DNA from: Lachnospiraceae bacterium
GTDB lineage: Bacteria; Bacillota; Clostridia; Lachnospirales; Lachnospiraceae
Direction: 5' to 3'
DNA: 33,576 bases
Assembly (NCBI GenBank): GCA_015258095.1
Contig: JABZIV010000024.1
Span: 1-33,576 of the forward strand
The stretch's first letter is position 1; each line of letters begins with the position of its first letter. Below are positions 8,814 to 16,095 of this stretch, in pieces. A program made the translations under genes and the position numbers. The notes beneath the pieces are model-generated. The model was given only the letters and a program-made list of their open reading frames with translations. It was not told the origin of the DNA and searched no databases.

Positions 8814-8852
8814 ATGTTTAAATGTGGATTACCTTTGTCCACATTTAAACAT
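8814..8852. repeat. 15-bp perfect inverted repeat with two opposed DnaA boxes
   Basis: The arms ATGTTTAAATGTGGA (8814-8828) and TCCACATTTAAACAT (8838-8852) are exact reverse complements around a 9-bp spacer. Each arm supplies most of a near-consensus DnaA box (8823-8831 and 8835-8843), in opposite orientations. The structure could extrude as a cruciform or seat a DnaA pair head to head. Confidence 0.85.
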
Positions 8853-9011
8853 CGATTTATTCTCTCTTTTTAAACAAGACAGTGTATAAAAGGCAATTAA
8901 ATCCACAGTACAGGAATAATTTGTGGATAAAATAGAAAAATGTGGATAAGTGGATAAATTTGTGGATAAAATCAAACAACTGTATTCTTTTTTGCGAGAG
9001 AAAATTTTCTA

Positions 9012-9040
9012 TTGACGTGTTCTTAGGCTTTCATTATAAT
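9012..9040 (+). promoter_or_regulatory. rpmH promoter
   Basis: -35 TTGACG (9012-9017), 17-bp spacer, perfect -10 TATAAT (9035-9040). It fires rightward out of oriC and predicts a start near 9047, giving a 5' leader of about 109 nt before rpmH. Confidence 0.85.
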
Positions 9041-9069
9041 ACACACGATGTTTACCCAAAATTAGGAGT

Positions 9070-9106
9070 TTATTCGGGACCTTCGGATAAGGACGAATAA
9101 TTCCCG
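9070..9106 (+). promoter_or_regulatory. Structured rpmH 5' leader
   Basis: TTATTCG (9070-9076) pairs with CGAATAA (9094-9100), and inside it CCTT (9080-9083) pairs with AAGG (9089-9092). A competing pairing CGGGA (9075-9079) with TCCCG (9102-9106) would break that stem. A small hairpin TGGC-GTA-GCCA follows at 9120-9130, just before the ribosome binding site at about 9143-9148. The alternatives suggest a possible regulatory leader; this is inference. Confidence 0.45.
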
Positions 9107-9155
9107 GAGAAACGATCGGTGGCGTAGCCATACACTAAAAAAAGGGGGTGTCCGT

Positions 9156-9299
9156 ATGCATAAGGGAAAAATGACTTTCCAGCCGAAGACAAGACAAAGA
9201 GCCAAAGTGCATGGATTCAGAAAGAGAATGTCCACGGCAAACGGCAGAAAGGTATTGTCTGCAAGAAGAGCTAAAGGTAGAGCAAAGTTATCTGCATAA
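9156..9299 (+). CDS. rpmH: 50S ribosomal protein L34
   Basis: L34 (47 aa) is a very basic protein of the large ribosomal subunit. The core MTFQPKTRQRAKVHGFRKRM followed by STANGRKVLSARRAKGRAKL is diagnostic. The chosen ATG follows AGGGGG at a suitable distance and adds MHKGK before the usual MTFQPK start. An in-frame ATG at 9171, preceded by AAGGG, would give a shorter protein of 42 aa, close to the usual length of about 44. It is the first gene rightward from oriC and is followed by a terminator-like hairpin before rnpA. Confidence 0.96.
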   Translation: MHKGKMTFQPKTRQRAKVHGFRKRMSTANGRKVLSARRAKGRAKLSA

Positions 9300-9322
9300 A
9301 TTTTTAAAAGTTAAGATTTTTT

Positions 9323-9350
9323 AAGGCCGCTTTTTAGCGGTCTTTCTTCA
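9323..9350 (+). terminator. Hairpin between rpmH and rnpA
   Basis: AAGGCCGC (9323-9330), loop TTTTTA, then GCGGTCTT (9337-9344, one G-T pair), followed by a pyrimidine tail TCTTC. It is probably a partial terminator or attenuator that lowers rnpA expression relative to the abundant rpmH message. Confidence 0.6.
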
Positions 9351-9367
9351 ACCATGGAGTTAATTTA

Positions 9368-9709
9368 ATGAAGCGTTTTCCGTCTATAAAATCCAATGAT
9401 GACTTTCAAAAAGGGTATAAAAGGGGAAAATCCTTAGCAAATTCTTGTTTTGTCATGTATGTTGTGGATAATGCATTGCCACATAATCGCTTGGGAATAT
9501 CCTGTTCCAAAAAAATAGGGAATTCTGTGGTAAGACATGGTATAGCAAGAAAACTCCGTGAAATATTTCGATTACATCAAGAAATTTGTTTGGGTAAAGA
9601 CATCATTCTTGTAGTAAGACAGGGCGGGAAGAACTGTACTTACTTTGATTTCGAGAAAGCGTATCTGGAACTATGTAGCAGGCATCATATACTGGACGGG
9701 AAAGGATAA
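9368..9709 (+). CDS. rnpA: Ribonuclease P protein component
   Basis: RnpA (113 aa) is the protein cofactor of RNase P, which matures tRNA 5' ends together with the RNA subunit (not in this window). The characteristic block GISCSKKIGNSVVRHGIARKLREIFR (about residues 43-68) contains the family's R-[N/H] signature. Here it reads RHGIARKLRE in place of the commoner RNRIKRLLRE. The ATG has GGAG about 9 bases upstream. It is co-oriented with rpmH, the classic arrangement. Length is normal. Confidence 0.95.
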   Translation: MKRFPSIKSNDDFQKGYKRGKSLANSCFVMYVVDNALPHNRLGISCSKKIGNSVVRHGIARKLREIFRLHQEICLGKDIILVVRQGGKNCTYFDFEKAYLELCSRHHILDGKG

Positions 9710-9843
9710 GTTTTTGGGCTTCTTTCTTTCCTGCTGAAGAGCCGATTTTACGATTATGACTTTTTATCTATTCCGGATAGAATCCATTTTAATAGGAAGA
9801 AAGTCAGTTTTAAAATATGTTTATCCTAGAAAAAGAGGGATTT

Positions 9844-10056
9844 ATGAAAAAAATTTTTTTGGGAATGATTCGGTTTTATCAGAAATATTTGTCCCCTTTA
9901 AAAGGGCACGGCTCTTGTAAATACACACCTACTTGCTCTCAATACGCCTATGAGGCAATACGAAAATATGGTTGTGTGAAAGGTTTATGGTTGGCAATCT
10001 GGAGAGTGCTTCGTTGCAATCCGTTTGCTAAGGGCGGATATGATCCTGTTCCCTAA
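9844..10056 (+). CDS. yidD: Membrane protein insertion efficiency factor YidD
   Basis: YidD (70 aa from this start) is a small membrane-associated protein thought to help YidC-dependent insertion. The family pattern is clear: RFYQKYLSPLKGHGSCKYTPTC, then SQYAYEAIRKYGCVKG and RCNPFAKGGYDPVP. I chose the ATG at 9844 because GAGGG sits just upstream. An in-frame ATG at 9817 would add nine unconserved residues. It lies 18 bp before yidC. The 134-bp gap after rnpA has a nested hairpin but no clear promoter. Confidence 0.93.
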   Translation: MKKIFLGMIRFYQKYLSPLKGHGSCKYTPTCSQYAYEAIRKYGCVKGLWLAIWRVLRCNPFAKGGYDPVP

Positions 10057-10074
10057 TGATGAAGGGAGAAAAAC

Positions 10075-11394
10075 TTGAATTATCTTATTTTATTGACGAA
10101 AAACACGTCTAGTTTACCTATTTTTGGACCGATTTGGAATCTGATTGTGACCTTTTTAGGTTTAGTCATGAATGCAATCTACAGCTTTCTGGCACAAATC
10201 GGTATTCCTAACATCGGTTTATCCATCATCCTTTTTACCCTGGTAACAAGAATTATCTTGGCGCCGACTTCTATCAAACAGCAGAAGTCTTCTCGGATGA
10301 TGCAAATTATGCAACCGGAAATTAAAGCAATTCAGGAAAAATATAAAAATCAAACGGATCAGGCTTCCGTCATGGCACAGCAAACGGAGATGCGTGCGGT
10401 TTACGAAAAGTATGGGACCTCCATGACAGCCGGATGCCTGCCTCTGCTCTTACAGATGCCGATTATTTTTGCCTTATACCGTATCATCATGAATATTCCG
10501 GCTTATGTACCGGCTGTAAGAACCATCTATGAAACGGTTTCTACCGCTATCGGTGGTAATGATGCGGCAAAAACACTGCTGAGCTTTGGACAAAATAATG
10601 GAATGACTTCCGTTTTAAAGACTTTACATAATTTAGGTTTGGATGATCCGCAGAAGTATGACAGTACTGCCGTGCACAATTTTGTGGTTGATTTTCTGTA
10701 TAAATTAAATCCGCAGCAGTGGGCGAAGCTTCCCTCCGTTTTTCCGGATGCGAGTGCCGCGATTCAGACGGCAGCCAGTAAGTCGGCGGAAATCAACAGT
10801 TTTATGGGATTGAATTTATCTACTGCACCGTCTGCCTTCGGATTTGTGCCGAACGTCTACTGGCTGATTCCTGTTTTGGCAGGCCTTACACAGTGGGCTT
10901 CCACAGTCGTTATGCAGAAGCAGTCTATGCCGCAGACCGGTGAGGAAGGAGACCAGTCTCAACAGATGATGAAGAGCATGAATGTGATGATGCCTCTGAT
11001 GTCGGTATGGTTCTGTTTTTCCTTTGCTTCCGGTATCGGTTTGTACTGGATTGCCTCCTCTGTTTTCATGTTGATTCAGCAGTTGATTATGAACTGGTTC
11101 TATGGAAAGAAGAGTGATGAAGAGCTTTTGCAGGAAGCTATGGCAAAGGCGAATATCAAGAGAGCGAAAAGAGGGCTTCCGCCTATTGACGAAAAATCGG
11201 TAGAAAACCGTTTGAAAAATATGCAGGAAAAGGTAGATTCAGCGGAGAAAAATCGACTGGAGCGTATCGCAAAACAGGTACAGAAGACGAAGGACTCAAC
11301 AGAGTATTACAACAGGAATGCAAAGGAAGGTTCTTTAGCAAGTAAGGCAAATATGGTGCAGCTGTACAATGAAAAACAGGAAAAGAAGTCATAA
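10075..11394 (+). CDS. yidC: Membrane protein insertase YidC/OxaA family
   Basis: YidC (439 aa) inserts and folds membrane proteins, alone or with Sec. The start is a TTG preceded by GAAGGGAG. Hydrophobic segments lie at about 17-40, 44-65, 118-140, 258-285 and 300-345. The first conserved helix ends in LFTLVTRIILAP, supplying the hydrophilic-groove arginine R59. GCLPLLLQMPIIFALYRIIM marks the third segment. It is longer than typical Bacillus YidC/SpoIIIJ because of an extra stretch at about 155-255 and a charged cytoplasmic tail of about 90 residues, as in other Clostridia. There is no lipobox. khpB follows after 18 bp. Confidence 0.94.
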   Translation: MNYLILLTKNTSSLPIFGPIWNLIVTFLGLVMNAIYSFLAQIGIPNIGLSIILFTLVTRIILAPTSIKQQKSSRMMQIMQPEIKAIQEKYKNQTDQASVMAQQTEMRAVYEKYGTSMTAGCLPLLLQMPIIFALYRIIMNIPAYVPAVRTIYETVSTAIGGNDAAKTLLSFGQNNGMTSVLKTLHNLGLDDPQKYDSTAVHNFVVDFLYKLNPQQWAKLPSVFPDASAAIQTAASKSAEINSFMGLNLSTAPSAFGFVPNVYWLIPVLAGLTQWASTVVMQKQSMPQTGEEGDQSQQMMKSMNVMMPLMSVWFCFSFASGIGLYWIASSVFMLIQQLIMNWFYGKKSDEELLQEAMAKANIKRAKRGLPPIDEKSVENRLKNMQEKVDSAEKNRLERIAKQVQKTKDSTEYYNRNAKEGSLASKANMVQLYNEKQEKKS

Positions 11395-11412
11395 GGCTTG
11401 GGGGGAAGAGCT

Positions 11413-12474
11413 ATGGATAAAATTAGAGTATCCGCTAAGACGATGGAAGAAGCCATAACGAAAGCGAGTATCCAGTTACAGACGACATCCGATCGAATTT
11501 CCTATACCGTACTGGTACAGGGGAGTAAAGGAATCTTGGGAATCGGTGCAAAACCGTGGATTCTGGAAGCTTTTGTAAAGGAGGGCATCGAAGAAGAGCC
11601 TGAAGAAAAGAAGACTGCTCCTCTTCCAAAGGGAGAAGAAAAGAAAGAGTCTACAGAGAAAGTCGGAAATAAAACGGTAGAAAAGCAGAGCAATCCCGAT
11701 TTTTCCGTAAAGAAAGAGGACAGAAAAAAAGAGAGTTTTTCCAGAGAAAAGAAGCAATTTGCAAGAAATACGGCAGAAAATTACAAAGGATTCAGTCGCG
11801 GAGGGTATGACCCGATTCCTCCTGTAAGAGAAGAGCTGACGGAGCAGAATAGCTTTAAGAAGACGAAAGAAGATACAAAGCAAAGATTTAGTGCAGAGAA
11901 GATAGAATTTAAAGCGCTTTCTGAGGAAGAAATTCTGGAAGTGAAGGATAAGGCAAAACAGTTTTTGGATGCGATTTTCTCCGGAATGGAAATGCAGGTA
12001 GAAATGCAGATGGATTTCCATGAGGAGGCGAATGAACTTTACGTCAATATCGAAGGCCCGGATATGGGAATCTTGATCGGAAAACGCGGACAAACACTGG
12101 ATTCTCTACAATATCTTTGTTCTCTGGTCATCAACAAAGATCACAAAGAAGATTATCTTCGTGTGAAACTGGATACGGAAGACTATCGGAAGAGACGGGA
12201 GCAGACACTGCGCAGTTTAGCGAAGAATATTGCGTATAAAGTGAAGAAGAGCAGAAAATCGGTGAATTTAGAGCCGATGAATCCGTATGAGAGACGAATC
12301 ATCCATTCCGCTCTGCAAAATGACGCCCAGGTTGCGACGAAATCAGAGGGCGACGACCCCTTCCGTCATGTTGTGATTTACTACAAGAATAACGGAAAGT
12401 TCCGTCAGGACAGAAAGTTTAAGAATCGATATAACAATAGCATGAAGGATAACCGCGGCGAGAAACAGCAGTAG
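11413..12474 (+). CDS. khpB: RNA-binding protein KhpB (Jag/EloR)
   Basis: KhpB (353 aa) is an RNA-binding protein that in other Firmicutes partners KhpA and affects cell elongation. Jag-N spans about residues 1-52 (MDKIRVSAKTMEEAITKA...GSKGILGIGAKP). A long charged K/E-rich linker covers about 55-165. A KH domain has the GxxG loop GKRG near 222-225, and a C-terminal R3H domain shows the R-x3-H motif RRIIH near 293-297. The ATG at 11413 follows GGGGGAAGAG; an upstream in-frame TTG at 11398 is less likely. It sits directly after yidC, as is usual, and ends the operon before tandem terminators. Confidence 0.93.
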   Translation: MDKIRVSAKTMEEAITKASIQLQTTSDRISYTVLVQGSKGILGIGAKPWILEAFVKEGIEEEPEEKKTAPLPKGEEKKESTEKVGNKTVEKQSNPDFSVKKEDRKKESFSREKKQFARNTAENYKGFSRGGYDPIPPVREELTEQNSFKKTKEDTKQRFSAEKIEFKALSEEEILEVKDKAKQFLDAIFSGMEMQVEMQMDFHEEANELYVNIEGPDMGILIGKRGQTLDSLQYLCSLVINKDHKEDYLRVKLDTEDYRKRREQTLRSLAKNIAYKVKKSRKSVNLEPMNPYERRIIHSALQNDAQVATKSEGDDPFRHVVIYYKNNGKFRQDRKFKNRYNNSMKDNRGEKQQ

Positions 12475-12506
12475 TTCATCCTTCTATATAAAGAATGGCT
12501 CTTTTT

Positions 12507-12559
12507 GAAAGAAAGCCTTCCGGAGCGGAAGCCCTTCTTTCAGAAAGGGCTGTTTTTTT
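12507..12559 (+). terminator. Terminator of the rpmH-khpB operon, with an overlapping alternative hairpin
   Basis: AGCCCTT (12530-12536) pairs with AAGGGCT (12545-12551), followed by a G and T7 (12553-12559), a good intrinsic terminator. An earlier hairpin can form instead: GAAAGAA (12507-12513) with TTCTTTC (12535-12541) and CTTCC (12517-12521) with GGAAG (12527-12531). The two are mutually exclusive because they share 12530-12541, an attenuator-like layout. Confidence 0.8.
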
Positions 12560-12613
12560 CAGCTCTTATGATTTTTCCTCTATCTCTATGTTTTGTTGTC
12601 CGGTTTTATTTTT

Positions 12614-12637
12614 AGAAGGGAATCGCATTCCCTTTTT
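12614..12637 (+). terminator. Second terminator-like hairpin before mnmE
   Basis: AGAAGGGAAT (12614-12623), tri-loop CGC, ATTCCCTTTT (12627-12636, one G-T pair). The T-tail is short. It would back up the first terminator and insulate the mnmE promoter, which begins 8 bp further on. Confidence 0.55.
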
Positions 12638-12644
12638 CGATAGA

Positions 12645-12673
12645 TTGCAAAGTCTTTGGAATCTTAGTAAAAT
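12645..12673 (+). promoter_or_regulatory. mnmE promoter
   Basis: -35 TTGCAA (12645-12650), 17-bp spacer, -10 TAAAAT (12668-12673). The predicted start near 12680 leaves a very short leader before AGGAGG at 12683-12688. It lies just after two terminator hairpins, so it probably opens a new operon. Confidence 0.6.
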
Positions 12674-12695
12674 ACAGCTTTTAGGAGGTAGTACT

Positions 12696-14063
12696 TTGGA
12701 TACAATCAGCGCCCTTGCCACCGCATTGGTGGAGAGTGGAATCGGAATCATTCGTATCAGTGGGGAAGAGGCCCTTCCTATTGCAGAAAAGATGCTTAGA
12801 ACAAAGAGCGGAAAGCCTCTCTCTATCCGAGAAAGCCATCGTATTCGCTATGGCTTTGTTTTTGATGGGGAGGAAGTGGTAGATGAAGTCCTGGTTTCCA
12901 CTTTCCTCCATCCGAAGTCGTACACGGGAGAAGACGTGGTGGAAATCAACTGCCATGGGGGCATTGTCCTCATGCAGAAGATTTTTCATCTTACGCTGCA
13001 AAATGGAGCAAGAGCGGCGGAACCCGGAGAATTTACGAAGAGAGCTTTTTTAAATGGAAGAATCGACCTTTCCCAGGCGGAAGCAGTAGCGGAATTGATT
13101 TCTTCCAAGACGGAAGCGGGAGCACGTGCCTCTCTATCCCTTGTGCAAGGGGCATTGAAAGATAAAATTACCGCGTGTCGCAGTGTTCTTTTAGAAGATA
13201 CTGCCTTTATCGAGGCGGCGCTTGATGATCCGGAACACATTTCTCTGGACGGATTCTCTGAAAAGTGCTTAAAGGATGTCGAACATATCCTTTCCGTCAT
13301 CGAACAATTGCTTCGTTTCCGGGAAGAAGGAAGGATGCTCGAAGAAGGAATCCGTACGGCTATTGTTGGAAAGCCCAATGCAGGAAAGTCCTCTCTTTTA
13401 AATGCTTTGGTCGGTGCGGAGAAGGCAATCGTAACGGATATTCCGGGAACTACAAGAGATACAGTGGAAGAAAACGTGCATTTGGGCGGTTTATCTCTGC
13501 ATCTGATGGATACTGCCGGGATTCGAAATACAGCGGATTTTGTGGAAGGAATTGGTGTGGAAAAAGCAAAAAAGGCAATTTCCGATGCGGATTTGCTTCT
13601 GTTTGTACTGGATTCCACACAGGAATGGGAAGAGCAGGATGAAGAGATTCTCTCTCTTCTTCAGGGAAAGAAAAGCATCGTTCTTTTAAATAAGACGGAT
13701 TGTGAAACGGTTCTTACAAAGGATGCTGTAGAAAAACGCAGCGGATTTCCCGTGATTCCGATTTCTGCAAAGGAATGGACAGGACTTTCTCTTCTTTCAG
13801 AGAAAATCAAAGAGATGTTTTTTGCGGGAAATCTTTCTTTCTCGTCGGAAGTTTTTGTGCATAGCGAAAGACAGAGAGTGGACTTGGAAGAAGCGAAGAC
13901 AGCACTTCTGGAAGTAAAGAAGGGAATCGCCCTTTCTCTTTCCGAAGATTTTCTAAGTATTGATTTGATGGGAGCGTATCAGGCGCTGGGAAGAATTCTC
14001 GGGGAGGAAGTTTCCGAAGACCTGATTAATGAAATCTTTTCTAAGTTCTGTATGGGAAAATGA
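12696..14063 (+). CDS. mnmE: tRNA modification GTPase MnmE (TrmE)
   Basis: MnmE (455 aa) works with MnmG to install the carboxymethylaminomethyl group at U34 of certain tRNAs. The N-terminal tetrahydrofolate-binding domain starts MDTISALATALVESGIGIIRISG. The inserted G domain has G1 GKPNAGKS (225-232), the switch TDIPGTTRDT, G3 DTAG and G4 NKTD. The last residues CMGK hold the conserved catalytic cysteine (C452). The TTG start is chosen because AGGAGG is 7 bases upstream and conserved sequence begins there; the reading frame is open further up but that stretch is terminators. It overlaps, or lies just before, mnmG. Confidence 0.96.
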   Translation: MDTISALATALVESGIGIIRISGEEALPIAEKMLRTKSGKPLSIRESHRIRYGFVFDGEEVVDEVLVSTFLHPKSYTGEDVVEINCHGGIVLMQKIFHLTLQNGARAAEPGEFTKRAFLNGRIDLSQAEAVAELISSKTEAGARASLSLVQGALKDKITACRSVLLEDTAFIEAALDDPEHISLDGFSEKCLKDVEHILSVIEQLLRFREEGRMLEEGIRTAIVGKPNAGKSSLLNALVGAEKAIVTDIPGTTRDTVEENVHLGGLSLHLMDTAGIRNTADFVEGIGVEKAKKAISDADLLLFVLDSTQEWEEQDEEILSLLQGKKSIVLLNKTDCETVLTKDAVEKRSGFPVIPISAKEWTGLSLLSEKIKEMFFAGNLSFSSEVFVHSERQRVDLEEAKTALLEVKKGIALSLSEDFLSIDLMGAYQALGRILGEEVSEDLINEIFSKFCMGK

Positions 14064-14092
14064 CGGGTCAAACCCATAATGAGAGGAAAAAA

Positions 14093-15994
14093 ATGGCTTT
14101 TTTGGAAGAACGATATGATGTAATCGTGGTAGGAGCAGGGCATGCCGGTGTGGAAGCCGCGCTGGCCTCTGCCCGAATGGGGATGGAGACAGTGCTCTTC
14201 ACTTTAAGCCCCGATGCAATCGCAATGATGGCTTGCAATCCGAATATAGGAGGAAGTTCTAAGGGACATCTGGTTCGAGAATTGGATGCGCTGGGTGGAG
14301 AGATGGGAAAGGTCTGTGACGAGTCCTTCATTCAGTCGAGAATGCTGAATCGTTCAAAAGGGCCGGCAGTTCATTCCTTGCGTGCACAGGCGGATAAGCA
14401 ACTTTACTCGGGAAATATGCGAAAAGTGGTAGAAAATCAGGCTCGACTGCATTTGCGACAGGGTGAGATTGTTTCGATTTTGACCGATGAGGAAAAGAGG
14501 AAAGTAAGCGGCGTCGAGAGCAGTACCGGCGCAAAGTATTATGCTTCTGCCGTAATTATTGCGACAGGGGTTTATCTGAACGCACGCTGTATCTATGGAG
14601 AGGTTTCCGAAGAAACCGGACCGAACGGGTTGCGTCGTGCCGAACATCTCAGTGACAGCCTTCGGAAGTTGGGATTTTCTCTTCTTCGTTTTAAAACCGG
14701 AACGCCTGCAAGAGTAGACCGCAGAAGTCTGGATTTTTCACAGATGGAAGTACAGAAGGGAGATGTGCCGGTAGTGCCCTTTTCTTTCTCTACGGATCCG
14801 GAAACGGTACAGATCATGCAGGAAGACTGCTATCTGACTTATACGACGGAGAAGGGGCATGAGCTGATTCGGGAAAATATCTCCCGTGCGCCGATGTACA
14901 ACGGAAGTATCAAAGGAACCGGTCCCCGCTATTGTCCCTCTATTGAAGATAAGGTGATGCGCTTTCCGGATAAGGAACGGCACCAGATTTTTGTGGAGCC
15001 GGAAGGAAAGTACACGAATGAAATGTATCTTTCCGGACTCTCCTCTTCTCTTCCGGAGGATGTACAGCTTGCCGTTCTTCGCAGTATGCCCGGTTTCGAG
15101 AAAGCGGAGATGGTGCGTCATGCTTACGCAATAGAGTACGATTGCTTAAATTCCCTGGAACTGAAGAATAATTTAGAGACCAAGAAGATTGCAGGACTCT
15201 TTTTTGCAGGACAGATGAATGGTTCTTCGGGGTATGAAGAAGCCGCGGTGCAGGGCTTTATGGCAGGGGTAAATGCGGTAAAATTGATTCGAAAAGAAGA
15301 GGCTTTAGTTTTAGATCGTTCGGAAGCCTATATCGGTGTCTTGATTGATGACCTTGTCACCAAAGAAAATCGGGAGCCTTATCGTATGATGACGAGCCGT
15401 GCGGAGTATCGCCTGCTCCTTCGGCAGGACAATGCCGATATGCGTCTTCGCGAGAAAGGCTATGCACTTGGTCTCGTTAGCGAAGAAGAAATCCGAAAAA
15501 CCAGAGAAAAGAAAGAGAGAATCAAAGAGGAAGTCGAAAGACTGAAAAATACGTTTATCGGGGCAAACGAGAAAAACAATGCCGTCCTTCTCTCCCTCTC
15601 TTCCTCTCCCATTCAGTCCGGCATTTCCCTTCTGGAACTTCTGAAAAGACCGGAGGTGAGTTATCAAAATCTGTCTTCGCTTGATCCGGAAAGACCCGCC
15701 CTTTCTCCTTTTATACAGGACGAGGTGGAAATAGAGGTAAAGTATGAAGGCTATATTAAGAGGCAGATTCAGCAGGTAGTGGCTTTTAAGAAAATGGAAA
15801 ATAAGAAGCTGCCGAAGAATATGGATTATCTCGCAATGCAGAATCTTCGTCTGGAGGCAAGACAGAAATTGGACCGCATACGGCCGGAAAATATCGGGAT
15901 GGCTTCCCGTATCAGCGGAGTGAGTCCTGCGGATATCTCCGTGCTGCTGGTTTATCTGGAACGGGCTAAAGCTGCACAGAAAGAGTCTTCTTAA
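14093..15994 (+). CDS. mnmG: tRNA uridine-5-carboxymethylaminomethyl modification enzyme MnmG (GidA)
   Basis: MnmG (633 aa) is the FAD-dependent partner of MnmE. Visible: the dinucleotide-binding loop GAGHAG (14-19), IGGSSKGHLVRELDALGGEM, the GTPARVDRRS block, CPSIEDKVMRF...KERHQIFVEPEG, FFAGQMNGSSGYEEAAVQG and MTSRAEYRLLLRQDNADMRL. The C-terminal helical domain ends with the ARQKLDRIRPENIGMASRISGVSPADISVLLVYLE region. I chose the ATG at 14093 because AGAGG is 6 bases upstream. An upstream in-frame ATG at 14060 overlaps the mnmE stop (ATGA) and would add 11 residues. Length is typical. Confidence 0.96.
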   Translation: MAFLEERYDVIVVGAGHAGVEAALASARMGMETVLFTLSPDAIAMMACNPNIGGSSKGHLVRELDALGGEMGKVCDESFIQSRMLNRSKGPAVHSLRAQADKQLYSGNMRKVVENQARLHLRQGEIVSILTDEEKRKVSGVESSTGAKYYASAVIIATGVYLNARCIYGEVSEETGPNGLRRAEHLSDSLRKLGFSLLRFKTGTPARVDRRSLDFSQMEVQKGDVPVVPFSFSTDPETVQIMQEDCYLTYTTEKGHELIRENISRAPMYNGSIKGTGPRYCPSIEDKVMRFPDKERHQIFVEPEGKYTNEMYLSGLSSSLPEDVQLAVLRSMPGFEKAEMVRHAYAIEYDCLNSLELKNNLETKKIAGLFFAGQMNGSSGYEEAAVQGFMAGVNAVKLIRKEEALVLDRSEAYIGVLIDDLVTKENREPYRMMTSRAEYRLLLRQDNADMRLREKGYALGLVSEEEIRKTREKKERIKEEVERLKNTFIGANEKNNAVLLSLSSSPIQSGISLLELLKRPEVSYQNLSSLDPERPALSPFIQDEVEIEVKYEGYIKRQIQQVVAFKKMENKKLPKNMDYLAMQNLRLEARQKLDRIRPENIGMASRISGVSPADISVLLVYLERAKAAQKESS

Positions 15995-16009
15995 AACATC
16001 GAGAATGCG

Positions 16010-16047
16010 CTATCTCAAGGGACTCCGCCGGGGGACAGAAAAGATAG
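16010..16047 (+). other. Possible structured element upstream of rsmG
   Basis: In the 101-bp mnmG-rsmG gap, CTATCT (16010-16015) can pair with AGATAG (16042-16047) around a GC-rich core (GACTCCGCCGGGGGAC). There is no T-run, so it is not an obvious terminator. AT-rich sequence follows before the rsmG ribosome binding site. Confidence 0.3.
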
Positions 16048-16095
16048 GAATATAAGACGATTTATAGTAGTATTTTTATAAAGAGGAACGGTATT

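Larger units (their letters stand above)
8616..9011. other. Origin of chromosomal replication (oriC) region
   Basis: This AT-rich non-coding interval lies between divergent dnaA and rpmH. On the plus strand, TGTGGATAA occurs perfectly at 8922-8930, 8941-8949 and 8961-8969, spaced 19-20 bp. One-mismatch boxes lie at 8765-8773 (TGTGGATAG), 8823-8831 (TGTGGATTA) and 8949-8957 (AGTGGATAA), and on the opposite strand at 8835-8843 (TTGTCCACA). A weaker site (AAATCCACA) is at 8899-8907. The most A-rich stretch is about 8721-8752, a candidate unwinding element; another candidate lies just right of the box cluster (8970-9010). The exact melting site cannot be decided from sequence reading. Confidence 0.9.

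Noticed and set aside
8612..8842. 76-codon minus-strand frame upstream of dnaA
   Set aside because: It spans the dnaA promoter and origin sequences and has no family resemblance.
8922..8969. CRISPR-like reading of the evenly spaced repeats
   Set aside because: The repeats are 9-bp DnaA boxes with about 10-bp spacing, far too short for CRISPR repeats or spacers.
11476..12093. 205-codon minus-strand frame
   Set aside because: It is the antisense of khpB, whose K/E-rich linker gives a spurious F/L-rich reverse frame.
12495..12695. N-terminal extension of mnmE
   Set aside because: The frame is open, but it covers two terminator hairpins and the promoter. Conserved MnmE sequence begins at the TTG at 12696, which has AGGAGG.
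12986..13618. 210-codon minus-strand frame
   Set aside because: It is fully antisense to mnmE, with no start signal or family match.
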